Positions 40,793 through 52,182 of a stretch of 60,000 nt of DNA are shown here, in pieces; position 1 is the first letter of the stretch, and every line of letters starts with the position of its first letter. This DNA is from Strigamia acuminata (taxonomy: Eukaryota; Arthropoda; Chilopoda; Geophilomorpha; Linotaeniidae). The notes beneath the pieces were generated by a model. That model saw nothing but the letters and a program-made list of their open reading frames with translations. It made no database searches and was not told the origin of the DNA. The stretch lies in the NCBI GenBank assembly GCA_949358305.1, contig OX442317.1, positions 10,856,186-10,916,185 of the forward strand. The letters run 5' to 3'. The position numbers were made by a program, and so were the translations under genes.

Positions 40793-43700
40793 ATGGTAAG
40801 TAAATATCGAGTTTTTGGATGAAATGAATATTAATAGAAAGCAAAACGTGTTTGATAACATGGATTTAAACAGTTAATTTGATGGATGGCGATGGATTTT
40901 AATCGCCGCTTTGAAAGTTTTTTTGTTTTTTGAACAAAGCCATACTTATTTTTTGAATTTAAATGTAAAGTGCCGACCTGTCGCTACTTATTTATTTAGT
41001 ATTATTTAGTAACGGCATGGATATATGTGTATTTGAAGATTTAAGGTTTTAAAGCGACTTTGAGCTGAGACTGAGAGACGCAGATGTATCTATCTTTCTT
41101 TCTTTCCGAAAGCATATGTAGTAGCTACGTAGTGCATCGTGGCCGAATATAACCACTTTTTTTTCGTTTTGTTTTTTGAAATAGGTGAACTTTACTATAG
41201 ACGAGATTCGGGGTTTGATGGACAGAAAGCGAAACATTCGCAACATGTCCGTGATTGCCCATGTAGACCATGGGAAATCGACGTTGACTGATTCGCTGGT
41301 AGGCAAAGCGGGCATTATAGCGGCGCAAAAGGCTGGTGAAATGAGATTTACCGATACGAGAAAAGACGAACAGGAACGTTGCATTACCATCAAATCAACG
41401 TACGTTATTTGATTTGATCTATAAATTGGAATGAATTGTATTGAAATTATTAAATTAAATTAAATGTAAATTTCAGGGCTATTTCGATGTACTTTGAGGT
41501 GGAAGAGAAAGATTTGACTTTCATTAAGGAGGAATCGCAAAAGGAGAAAGTGACAAAAGGTTTTTTAATCAATCTGATCGATTCGCCGGGCCACGTTGAC
41601 TTTTCGTCGGAGGTTACGGCCGCCTTACGTGTTACTGATGGCGCCTTAGTCGTCGTCGATTGCGTGAGCGGTAAGTTTGATTGAATGAATAGCGTTTAGA
41701 TTGTGAACCGAAATGAATGAAATTTGTCGTTAGGAGTGTGTGTGCAAACGGAAACCGTGTTGCGTCAAGCAATCGCCGAAAGAATTAAGCCGGTTTTATT
41801 CATGAATAAAATGGACAGAGCACTGCTGGAATTACAATTGGAGGCGGAAGATTTGTTTCAAACGTTTCAACGTATTGTAGAAAACGTGAACGTTATTATC
41901 GCTACGTACGGTGACGAAACCGGCCCCATGGGAGATGTTAAGGTGATAAAGGCAAGAGAAAAAAAGAAGCGTTGTTCGATTTTGACTTGTTTGTTTCGCT
42001 TAAGGTTGATCCGAGTCGTGGTAACGTCGGCTTCGGTTCTGGTTTGCATGGCTGGGCGTTCACGTTGAAGCAATTTTCGGAGATGTATGCGGAGAAGTTT
42101 AAAATCGATATCGAGAAGTTGATGAAAAAATTATGGGGCGACAACTTCTACAATGCCCACACTAAAAAGTGGTCAAAAACTCGTGATGACGAAAACGGCT
42201 ACAAACGCACGTTTTGCATGTTTATTCTGGATCCAATTTACAGAGTAAGGGCAATTTGCAAATTGTAATGTAACCGTATGTAATGTAATGTAATTTGTAA
42301 TTGAACAACAAACAGGTTTTCGATGCGATCATGAATTACAAAACAACGGAAATTCCGAAACTGATTGAGAAGTTGAACATCGTTCTGAAGGGAGAAGACA
42401 AGGATAAAGATGGGAAAGCTTTGCTCAAGGTAAAACAAACCTTATCTTATTTCGACATAGGTACAAGATTAACTAACATTTGGTGTTAATTTTCATTGAA
42501 TTGTTTCAGATTGTGATGAGACAGTGGTTACCGGCCGGTGAAGCACTTCTGCAAATGATAGCCATCCATTTACCGTCTCCAGTAACGGCGCAGAGATATC
42601 GTATGGAAATGCTGTACGAAGGACCTCACGACGACGAGGCGGCAGTAGCCATTAAAACGTGCGATCCGAACGGACCTCTGATGATGTACATCTCGAAAAT
42701 GGTGCCGACCACCGACAAAGGCCGCTTTTATGCTTTTGGTCGGGTATTCTCGGGTACTGTGGGTACTGGGCAAAAAGTGCGAATTATGGGACCGAATTAC
42801 ACACCGGGAAAGAGAGAGGATTTGTACGAAAAAGCAATTCAAAGGTGAAATCTATTGAAATAAGTTTGCATGAATAGACTAATGTTATTATCACGTGATT
42901 GTGCAATATAGAACCATTTTGATGATGGGTCGCTACACCGAGGCGATCGAGGATGTGCCGTCGGGAAATATTTGCGGCTTGGTAGGTGTTGATCAATTCC
43001 TGGTGAAAACTGGAACGATATCGACATTTAAGGATGCCCACAACCTTAAGGTAGGAAGGGAAAAAATGATACTTTGATGTATGTTTTTCTTTTCAATTGC
43101 ATTTATTTATTTATTTATTTATTTTTACAACAGGTGATGAAGTTTTCTGTCAGTCCCGTCGTGCGGGTGGCCGTGGAACCTAAAAACCCTTCGGAATTGC
43201 CGAAACTGGTTGAAGGGTTGAAGCGTCTGGCCAAATCGGATCCTATGGTTCAATGCATCATCGAAGAATCGGGTGAACATATTGTCGCAGGAGCTGGCGA
43301 ATTGCATTTGGAAATCTGTTTGAAAGATTTGGAGGAGGACCACGCGTGCATCCCGATCAAAGTGTCCGATCCAGTCGTGTCTTACCGCGAAACTGTTAGC
43401 GAGGAATCTAGCATCATGTGTTTGGCCAAGTCGCCAAACAAACACAACCGTCTTTTTATGAGGGCCCAGCCCATGCCGGAAGGCCTTGCAGAAGATATCG
43501 ATAAGGTAATAATAGAATATGTGAATATGTGAACATGCAATATGTTATTTCAATTGTCGAATCGTTGAATTTGATTTTCAGGGTGACGTAACTGCCAGGG
43601 ACGATTTCAAGGCGCGCGCTCGCTACTTGACTGAGAAGTATGATTACGATATTACGGAAGCGAGGAAGATTTGGTGTTTTGGACCAGACGGAACTGGACC

Positions 43701-44514
43701 CAACATCCTAGTGGATTGCACGAAGGGTGTGCAATACTTGAACGAAATCAAGGACAGTGTTGTAGCTGGCTTCCAGTGGGCCACAAAAGAGGTTTGTTAT
43801 ATGAATAGTTTAATAGTATAATTGTGTAATGAATCTATCTCTTTCATTTGCCCAGGGTGTTTTGGCTGAAGAGAATTTACGCGGCGTCAGATTTAACATC
43901 TATGACGTGACTTTGCATGCCGACGCAATTCATAGAGGTGGTGGACAAATTATTCCAACTGCTCGTCGGGTCTTGTATGCGTGCATGTTGACAGCCGCTC
44001 CTCGAATGATGGAGCCAGTTTATTTATGTGAAATTCAGGTACGGGAGAACAGAAAAGCTGGATAGAATAGGATAGTAAAATGTAGTGACTGATGATTTTC
44101 TTGTTTGTAGTGCCCTGAAAACGCAGTTGGTGGAATCTATGGTGTTTTGAATAGAAGGCGCGGACATGTATTTGAGGAAGCGCAGGTTCCTGGCACGCCA
44201 ATGTTTTTGGTCAAGGCTTACCTGCCTGTTAACGAATCATTTGGTATTGAATATTGATATTGCTTTTTCTTCGTTTTATATCAAGTTTGCGCTCATCAAT
44301 GATTCACTTTTTTGCATTAGGTTTTACTGCTGATTTACGTTCTAATACTGGCGGTCAAGCGTTTCCACAGTGCGTGTTCGATCACTGGCAGATTTTGCCT
44401 GGTGATCCCTTCGATGACAAATCGCGTCCCTGTCAAGTTATTACCGATGCTCGTAAACGCAAAGGATTAAAAGAGGGCATTCCGGCGCTGGATCAATATT
44501 TGGATAAATTGTAG
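40793..44514 (+). CDS. EF2: Elongation factor 2
   Basis: Thirteen coding exons with GT-AG introns: 40793-40795, 41185-41399, 41477-41670, 41734-41942, 42005-42244, 42316-42429, 42510-42844, 42912-43050, 43134-43505, 43582-43791, 43856-44038, 44111-44243, 44321-44514. They add to 2,541 nt, or 846 residues, the normal length. The first coding exon contains only the ATG. The product is the cytoplasmic GTPase that moves tRNAs and mRNA through the ribosome. Seen: P-loop AHVDHGKST (26-34), Thr57 in the switch segment [10 protein letters not shown] (a known EF2-kinase target region), DSPGH (108-112), NKMD (162-165), and the diphthamide loop [11 protein letters not shown] with the modified His expected at 703. 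All introns but the first (389 bp) are 60-85 bp. No damage seen. Confidence 0.98.
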
Positions 44515-44533
44515 ATTTGTATTGATTCTTGAC

Positions 44534-44539
44534 AATAAA
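44534..44539 (+). terminator. EF2 polyadenylation signal
   Basis: AATAAA lies 20 bp after the EF2 stop codon, followed by a T-rich stretch at about 44556-44565. Confidence 0.8.
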
Positions 44540-45188
44540 GATTTACTCAAAAACTTATTTGATTTTTTTAATGTCTGTATCATTAAATCTGAACCATATT
44601 CGGATGCACATAGCATTCACTGAGCATTCACGGAGTCTTAATTTAGGAAACATGGGCAATACTACAAGTACAAGTAAAGTATGTCACTGATGAAAAGAAA
44701 ACAAATTATGCACATGTGCAAATCGGTATTGGAAGAAACAAGACTCGGAAATCATCTGTCTACAATACTTTTTTCTATTATACTGCATCGGAATCAGTGC
44801 CGATATTGCTAATTAATCAAAATTTTCTCAAATTTTCCATACATTATCCGAACTTATAGTACATCAATGCAGAGCACTGTTTGAAAAAGGGTCAAGTGAG
44901 CCAACCTCAAATAAAAAAATTCATGCAAACTTAGCATCGTTTTTAAATTATATTAAAAATTTACCTGGGTACCGTCATTTATTTAGACAGACATTTTTAA
45001 AAGATTACTTTGTTAATAACAGTTTTATTTTGGCAAAAATAAAATTGTGACGATGACGACCTAATAAAATACCATCGGACAAGGGCATCGGGTATCTAGA
45101 GTACGTATCCGTAGTCGCCTTTCAACAACATATTTAATATTCGGATTCGTTGTCTCCGTACTAGTCGTAGAAAAGAATAATCCCAGTT
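44540..45188. other. No gene seen
   Basis: AT-rich downstream flank of EF2 with no recognised element. Confidence 0.5.
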
Positions 45189-45478
45189 TAGTTTGCACTC
45201 AAACAATGGCTCCAAGCTATTTCTATTGACATGCATGTGAAAATTGTTGAAAAACAGAAAGAAAGAAAGCAAAACAAAACATGAAATATCAAGAGAAGTT
45301 GCCTTGCCAAACCCTTCTGTTGGTAGAATTGTCAAACAGTTCAAAACAACTGGCTCATTTGCAATTTAAGAAATCAACTTACAGGTAGACCAAAGATAAC
45401 TTCAAAACGAGATGGCAAAGATTTCTGCAAGATTATAAAATCCGATTGTCATTCAACAACACCTGCAGTTACTAAAAT

Positions 45479-45513
<35 letters not shown>

Positions 45514-46145
45514 GTATAACATGGGCTTATATAAAATGAGTAGCCCATCTCAGGGATACGCATCACAAGTAGAAACTGTAGATTTCATAGCAGATGACCA
45601 TTTTTTTAGTAACTGGTTGATAATTCTACCAAGAGAATAGCAAGTTCTCTTGATATTTCACGTTTTGTTTTGCTTTCTATTTGTGTTTTCAACAATTTTC
45701 ACATGTTATGTCAATAGAAATAGGTTGGGGCCATTGTTTGAGTGCAAACTAAAGCTATTGCCTCAATAGGCTAATAGTTATTATATCATACAAAATATGC
45801 AAATTAAGATATGGCTTTAACTTTATTTCTACTAATTATGGCTATTTTACACTTATTTATACTTTTTGTAATCTTTTTTAATCATGTCCCAGGTTTTTTA
45901 AATCTTATTTTATATGTTCCAGGCATTTTGAATTAAGGTTGAAAAAGAATAATGAGATTTATTCTACTTCTATCTGATATTTTTTAAATTGCTTTACAGG
46001 AAAATGTTCATCTACATTAGTATTAGAGTAACAATTAAACGTAAGAAATGTTTTAATTGTATAAACATTTTGTATATTATTTTGCCACTACATTTTTGTT
46101 TTCATCACGATCATTACGTTTCCCAGGCTTTTTGAATTTATCTTG
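45189..46145. mobile_element. Palindromic Tc1-derived element, copy 2
   Basis: Sister of the element at 15418. The right end CAGGCTTTTTGAATTTATCTTG next to TA (46146-46147) matches the left end of that copy inverted. The left arm begins inside the repeat (TTTGCACTCAAACAATGG). Between the arms are a Tc1 transposase scrap (45307-45480) and an (AAT)n microsatellite (about 45477-45511). The extreme left end is missing. Confidence 0.7.
45307..45480 (+). pseudogene. Tc1-like transposase helix-turn-helix fragment
   Basis: Reads KPSVGRIVKQFKTTGSF, then after a frame change GRPKITSKRDGKDFCK and HSTTPAVTKI. This is the S-V-x-R-I-x-K-x-F-x-x-T-G ... GRP segment linking the two DNA-binding subdomains of Tc1 enzymes. 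The catalytic domain is absent. Confidence 0.7.
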
Positions 46146-46848
46146 TACGTGTATAACTGATTAACTTCGTTCTTTAAGTCATGTGAAACATTTTTATAAG
46201 TTAAAACAACTTGATTAGATTCTTGTTCAAATTTACCACCAACGACTAATAGCATCATCTAGGAGCGTTCCTGTCTCTTGCTCGAATAGCACAAAAAACG
46301 AGGTTGCTCAGCAAAGCTCAAAGTGAAAACCAAGTTTGGGTTCGTCCGGCTTGGCTAGGATACAAACACCGTGTAACTCCTTAAAATCGCGCACATACAT
46401 CAAGATTTTGTTACGACGTTACGCCTTGTCAAAGGAAAAATCGACAAAATGAATGGCAATATGATTTAGTTGCAAACTTGAGTAATTTTTAAACAAAGTC
46501 GACGAAATGAAGCGACTTCATGAGGTTGACCGGCAGTCTGGTCAAACTTAAACTCGCGGTACATTTCATGCTGCTTAAAGCCGGGTAATGCAGTAAAATA
46601 TTTTTCTCGAGCCATTTCTTTACTACATTCTATGGAATTGCATAAAATTTTAGAAGAATTGGTCAAGATAACCACTCTCTGAAAGTTGGCTAAACAAAAC
46701 AAAATGTATTTTTCACATACGGTAATTTATTTTTACATTAATACATCACAATATATCTAATTCTGGATTAGTTATTCAATATAAACATGAAATCAAGACA
46801 TTGCACCCTGAGATTTGGAAAAAACAAACTATGTAATTTGATTATCTG
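46146..46848. other. No gene resolved
   Basis: A minus ORF of 78 codons (46466-46702) and degenerate coding-like sequence around 46300-46500 might be an old transposon fragment. I could not place either in a family. Confidence 0.35.
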
Positions 46849-49003
46849 TGTGACGAGAAAACAGGGTATGAATAAATTATGGAACATTGTTTAGGAATAT
46901 CTAAGGGATCAGGTTAGGCTGCGCTGCAACGTCAGTTGCGGCAAAGGCGGGAAAAGTATTCTTGAGTGACGTGAGTCACTTGAGAGGGAAAAAAGGGGGT
47001 CATTGGTAAGTGACCACAAGTAGTTTTAATAACTTTAGAGGCAGTAAGGTAAATAAAGAGTAAAATGATTGTAATAAAACATCTGACTTCGATTAACACG
47101 CGACAGCATAAGTTGATAGAGTGTAAATGAATAAATGTATGAATGAGCCAAACACAAGTGTGTAATATAAATGAATAAACTAATCTAATTTAATAAGTCC
47201 AAATGAACAAACAATCCAAAATATATATGTATACAAATATGTACAAATATATCGGCGCTAGTAACAAGGCCTCCAATACAAGTTGGGGTAATATAAAGAC
47301 ATAAAAATATACTTAAATACGCTGACACACTTTAGACTGTTGGGTGCATGAGGAATTCATGGCCCAAGGCTAAGAGGGGAAGCAAACAAGAATAAAGAGT
47401 AAGCGCTCTTTTAATTGCGCTACACGCATGTGTAAAGGGGGAATTAAAAGGGGCAATAAAATGGCGGCTCAATCAATGTTTCTTCGACTGCAATTCGGTT
47501 CGGCTGCAATTTTGGTATTAACAGGTGTCGTCACAAACATATATTGGCCTTGAAGAAGACCAATGGAGCTAAAACTTAATGGTTATTAATGCAAGGGATT
47601 AATAAGAGTGCAAACTCTTATTTAATCGGTTTGGTGGGTTTGAAGACCCAAGAAAATGGCTAAGAGAAAAGCAACACAGCCATTGAGTGTCAAATTGAGG
47701 CGGCAGAGCCTTCTGCTAAACTTATTAGGCTTAACATTGAAGATTAACCATTATTCAACAAGACCTGGCTAACCGTGTGCAAGGTGTGTTTTGAGCGAAT
47801 GCTCTAGCGGCGCAAAGGACAGCTACACACATTGAGGTAGTCACTGATTGCTCAGTGCTAAGTATCTATGTGTAGCAACTTTGATAAGAAGGATTGTAAC
47901 ACATTGAGATGCAAATCAATTGCTTGATTTGAAGTGCTATGTCACAATAACCATAGGATGAGGTAAGGGGAATTTCATATCAAAATGATATGGTTCCAAT
48001 GAAAATGAGTATAAGGAGTGATTAGCTAACAGTTGACAATACAAAAGTAAAAGGTAACCACTAACAACTCACTCTTGATTTAAGAGCCATTGAGGGCTTG
48101 ATGAAATTCATCAAGACTTGCTAACTAATAATTCAAGAGTGTAAATGAAACATGGCTTACCTATTTACACGAATCCACGGTCAACAGTCATTGAGTCCAG
48201 TTGTTCAAAAGGGTTGAGGGATTTTGGCGGGAAAATCCACCAACAAAGCCAGGGCGGCAAAGTTGGAGTAGAGGCAACAAAACCTATCTTTTCTCCTTCA
48301 TCTTCACCTCCAGTGCCATCCTGCTTCCCCAGCTGTCAACTAGAGGAAGCTTTACACCGTTGCTCAGTAATTCAATACCATATAAGCTCGAGTGTTGGTC
48401 GTAGGGCACAACAACTAAACCAGCGATAGTGCGTCAAAACTTGACGCACAATATAAAGTCAAACCAACAAAGGCAAAAACAGAATATGTGTATAGTCAAA
48501 ATAATGGGCAAAATCCTAGAGGAAACTCTGTGCAGAGTTTATATAGACAAGTGAAACAATACCTCATTGGAATGGAACCAATGGGGTAAATAAACCAATA
48601 ACAACAAGGGTCTTGCCTCATTAGTATGAGGCGGGAATAAAACCACAAAGCACATACCTCATTAGTATGTGGTGAAGGAGGGGAGACCAAGCGTGGCGAG
48701 GTCAAGAGTACTCTTGGCCTTGCAAGGTCATACTGGTGTTGATAAACAACACTAACACTGAGTTGGCATAGAGCGGCTCCACTGAGCAGTGAACCAAGAT
48801 GGCGACCAAGGAAAGAAAGAATACTCTTTCAACTGTAATATAAACATAACTTATGACCCGTGAGCCTTAGGGCTCACTTATATGGTCTAGGACTCATATA
48901 AAGCTTAATCAAATAACGTAACCAAGCATACAAAACTCTGAATAATAAATAAAGTATTTATTCGATCTCCAATACAAACCTACGGTAATTTGGTACCGTC
49001 ACA
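46849..49003 (-). repeat. Possible long LTR (TGTGACG...CGTCACA ends)
   Basis: The segment begins TGTGACGAGAAAACAGGG and ends GGTACCGTCACA, so its tips are a 7-bp inverted repeat of LTR type. It lies where a 3' LTR of the minus-strand outer gypsy element would be expected. Against it: no polypurine tract adjoins 49003, no short duplication is visible, and the hairpin-rich character continues past this border. A second copy to the right of the window would settle it. Confidence 0.3.
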
Positions 49004-49470
49004 CGTGCTCCAGGAAAAGTGCATTCGTCCCACGTATGCATCTAATATACCGGAAACCTAATTGAAAGACTATGATATAAGGAGAAAATTTTTATTTGGG
49101 GAGTAAAGACTCCCCTAAAAACTCTTGGGGTGCGGCCTGCACCCCTACAATTGACTGGGTGTCATAGCACCCGTAAGGATAATTTGTTACAGTTTAAGAG
49201 ATTGGCAACCGAGGTCCAGAAAGAGCGGACAAGCAGCAACAGGCTCAAGTTCGACTGTTTCAAAATACATGCTAAAATAAGGTTAAGAAAATCAAAATTA
49301 GGTAGGCATCTCGGCATCGAGATGGTTCCGGGGTTGAAGACGTGGACCGGCCAAATGGTCCAACAGTAATTACTCGGCCCCGGAAACTAGTTCATTAGGA
49401 AGTAAAAATAATACATTTGAAATTTTAAGACAAATAGAATTAACCAGGCGTTACCTGCTGTTCGCAGGGA
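46920..49470. other. Dense tract of short perfect inverted repeats (hairpin array)
   Basis: At least 37 different short inverted repeats follow one another. Examples with positions and arms: 46965-46980 AGTGAC; 47583-47605 TTATTAAT; 47601-47622 AATAAGAGT; 47822-47876 GCTACACA enclosing 47842-47857 CACTG; 47912-47931 CAAATCAA; 47976-47992 CATATCA; 48097-48115 CTTGATGA; 48139-48170 GTGTAAAT; 48219-48238 GGATTTT; 48429-48449 GTGCGTCAA; 48523-48540 AAACTCTG; 48615-48632 GCCTCAT; 48703-48716 CAAGAGT; 48860-48877 GTGAGCC; 49098-49115 GGGGAGT; 49127-49145 GGGGTGC; 49307-49324 CATCTCG. Stem sequences are all different, loops are mostly 0-10 nt, and some hairpins overlap or nest. No ORF. It could be a structured RNA, an LTR or UTR of the adjoining retroelement, or the product of template-switch mutation. 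Confidence 0.8.
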
Positions 49471-49792
49471 ACATACGTCAAACCGAATTACACAATAATA
49501 TATAAAATAAAACGGATATTTATATATATCACACAGGACTAATATCAGCAGAGTTACATTGCACGAAAACCTTAAATTAACATACACAAAATAATTAAGC
49601 AAGAAAACACAAATGGTAAACATACAGACCAATAATGGAGATCTCAATGTCTCTTATGGCCCGCAAGGTCACAAAATTACTAATTAATACAACAAAATGG
49701 AACTTATCACAAAACAAACAGAAATACAACAAAATTTAAACATGCACAGAATCTGAACATGAAGTAAAGGCGATACGCATAATCTGATACGC
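49471..49792. other. No gene seen
   Basis: AT-rich spacer between the hairpin tract and the cysteine-rich ORF. The hairpin density drops here. Confidence 0.5.
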
Positions 49793-51403
49793 CTACACGT
49801 CTTGAGCCATGTCGGGGGCAGGTGAGTTGGGAGCGGTAACATAGACATTCATGTCGCAAGGGGGTGTGTGTTCGGCCTCCACAGAAAGGTTCAACGGCAC
49901 ATTGGGAGGATCTACCGACAAAATTGGAGAAGTTGGCCGAACGGCCGTAGTAGTCAAATTACTCATGGAGTCGGTTAAATCCTCGACTTGAAAAAAGTTG
50001 AAGGGACGCTCGGGAATTTGTCCGGAGAAAACGGGTGCATTTAAACCTATTTGGTAATTGTCAAAGGACTCGATAAAGCGGACAGGATCTCTGGCAAAGG
50101 CCGACGGGATGTGCTGCATCCACACCCTTGTCATCGTTCTATTCAGAATAAAGACGCGTTCCCAACTGGCGTCCCATACATCACATCGCAGGTGATAGTG
50201 TGGATTAAGGGACGTGGCCTCCACAATTAACTTCTGGGCCCTCCTGAGTTTGTTAATTAAAAACACATACCCATCATAGCGCTTGGTGATGCTAAAAATA
50301 GCCTTTCCCACCTTGAAAAGAAATTCGCTCAAAGTTGGGACCAATCTACGAGCGCGCGCTAACTGACGGTCGGGAGCAAGCAAGTTAATCTCACAAGAAA
50401 ATTTGGGTAAAGCAAAATCCTCCGGAATCTCGACATCCACGTAAGGGGACATTATTACGCGTTCGTAACTTTCGGGTTTAACGGAACGCTGCGCAGCGTC
50501 AGCCTTAGCGGCTGCCTCTAACAACTTGACGTGAGCAAGGGCCGATGCGAGCGCATCAGAAAGTAACGCGATTTGTTTGTCTTTTGCGTCAGCGGAGGGG
50601 GCTCTGGGTGCAGAGCTACCTGCGGGCTCAGCCAAAACTCTATCTAAATGCTCTTTAATCGTTTTGATGTTCCACTCGGCATCGGAAGGGGAGTTTTTAC
50701 CAAAAGTGAACAAATTAGTGGCGGGTTCCGTAAACAACTGCCCATGTGGGGACGTAAGTTTCTCGCACTTCTCGCAAAGGGACCAGCGGCGGGCGCTATT
50801 TGACCATGCGGTCATGACAACTATATTCTTGATGCCTGCGGTCCAGGGAGTTCCTCGCGGACGTTTGCCATCGCCTAAACAATTTAGGCACGCTACTAAG
50901 TGCTGCCCCCCGACCGCACCACACAACCAACTACAGCCTGTGCACAGGGGGCACGACACATATATACTAGTGTCAAATCTAGGTGTAGCATGCGGGCGAC
51001 CGTGCTTCACATCCCAGTCACATTTGTCTCGTCGCTTATTAAGTAACTCAACCGTTTCGGCGGAAGCATTTGGGCGAAGTTCGCGCCAATCGTAACTATG
51101 CGATAGGCCAAGCGATAAAAGGGGGGTAACTGTAGATACAGTGGGAGCCGTTGATTCGGGGCGTACAAAATCACCATAAGGGTTTGTAGGCGAATTAGGG
51201 GTTTGAAAGCGAAGTGCACCACGAGCATTACCAAAACTGCCTCGAGAGGGCGGTGGAGTCGACTGTTCATCGGAAAAGTTCTTGGTGATCTTGACGGGTG
51301 GGTCTTCTGTTAAGGAGTCCTCCGATCGGGCAGACAGCATGCGTTTCTTAGGGTCCGGGTTCATTCTTGAGGGCCGAGATCCGAATGGACGCCTGGTATA
51401 CAT
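49793..51403 (-). CDS. Cysteine-rich ORF, candidate third ORF of the outer gypsy element
   Basis: The first ATG in the frame is at 51403; the frame itself is open from 51448, giving 536 or 551 residues (numbering below from 51448). The N-terminus is Pro/Ser/Arg-rich. A cysteine cluster follows: C166, C169, C172, C176, H183, C187, C190, then C225 and C228 (CPLCTGC, CLNC, CEKC), which looks zinc-binding. Residues about 288-322 are Ala-rich and probably helical (DKQIALLSDALASALAHVKL). The remainder (345-490) looks folded, and the end is Pro-rich. No signal peptide or membrane span, so not an obvious envelope. No family recognised. Once the younger insertion is removed it lies about 1.2 kb downstream of the outer pol on the same strand. 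The long unbroken frame with good codon use suggests selection or youth. Confidence 0.65.
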   Translation of the reverse strand: MYTRRPFGSRPSRMNPDPKKRMLSARSEDSLTEDPPVKITKNFSDEQSTPPPSRGSFGNARGALRFQTPNSPTNPYGDFVRPESTAPTVSTVTPLLSLGLSHSYDWRELRPNASAETVELLNKRRDKCDWDVKHGRPHATPRFDTSIYVSCPLCTGCSWLCGAVGGQHLVACLNCLGDGKRPRGTPWTAGIKNIVVMTAWSNSARRWSLCEKCEKLTSPHGQLFTEPATNLFTFGKNSPSDAEWNIKTIKEHLDRVLAEPAGSSAPRAPSADAKDKQIALLSDALASALAHVKLLEAAAKADAAQRSVKPESYERVIMSPYVDVEIPEDFALPKFSCEINLLAPDRQLARARRLVPTLSEFLFKVGKAIFSITKRYDGYVFLINKLRRAQKLIVEATSLNPHYHLRCDVWDASWERVFILNRTMTRVWMQHIPSAFARDPVRFIESFDNYQIGLNAPVFSGQIPERPFNFFQVEDLTDSMSNLTTTAVRPTSPILSVDPPNVPLNLSVEAEHTPPCDMNVYVTAPNSPAPDMAQDV

Positions 51404-51848
51404 CTGGTACGTAACTTCCGGTGGGTAAAAACAAGAAACAGTCAGCAAAAGTTAACCAAATCTTAAGCCTACGAAAGTGTGTTGATCGACTCATGACAGA
51501 ACATAATAACTACGAGTAGGTGAAATAAATTTACAGGGGAAAAATAATCGTTTTCATACAGACAGGAAATAAACCGTTCGCTAGGGACATCTAGGGATAA
51601 ATTTTAGAAAAAGGTCTGAACAGATCAACGCCACCTGGCGGTAAAGATGAGCAAAAGGCGCCATTTTCTAACGGAGCGCGTGGTAGAATTACGCCGAAGT
51701 TTTTAAACTGCCTAAATTTTTACGGGAAATTACGCGAATTTGATTTATAACAGCTCCTAGCGAAACATTCGCTTAAATACAAATAAATTTCATATACCGA
51801 ATTAAATCTTAAGGGCTAAGTGGCGGGTAAATGTGCGTGTCATGTGAC
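51404..51848. other. Outer-element spacer, left of the young insertion
   Basis: No gene. Ends at the GATCC target site (51849-51853) used by the young gypsy element. Confidence 0.5.
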
Positions 51849-51853
51849 GATCC

Positions 51854-52039
51854 TAATGTGTTCCTATCGTCGAATAATTGATGAAAGTGGATGAAATTAT
51901 GAGTGGTCAAAATAAGCAGCCATGTCTTAGTTGGAAATTAACATAAGTGTTTTAATAAATTCAAAAAGTACAGAGGGCGCTCGCGTAAGCGGGCGCGTCA
52001 TAAAATAACGTGAATACAAAATGGAGTCAGGACACTCCA
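51854..52039 (-). repeat. 3' LTR of the young gypsy element
   Basis: On the element strand it starts TGGAGTGTCCTGACTCC and ends GGAACACATTA. The sequence is identical to the 5' LTR at 56664-56849. Unusually short for the group, and ending TA rather than CA. Confidence 0.9.
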
Positions 52040-52182
52040 TCATCCCCTTAATTGGGAACCAACCAAGGGAGCAATTCAATACAAAGTAAATTCAAAAGTT
52101 ACAATAAACAAAATGTAAAGTCAAAAGATCGAATTACAATAAAAGATTCAAACAATTACAAAACTCAATACATTATTTCAAT

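Noticed and set aside
41867-43445. Minus-strand ORFs across EF2
   Set aside because: Shadows of EF2 exons that also run through its introns.
47822-47876. Single cruciform as a replication origin or attachment site
   Set aside because: It is one of many hairpins in the same tract, so singling it out is not justified.
46849-49003. Firm call of a 2.15-kb LTR
   Set aside because: Tips are TGTGACG and CGTCACA, but there is no polypurine tract, no second copy in the window and no duplication. Kept only as a low-confidence feature.
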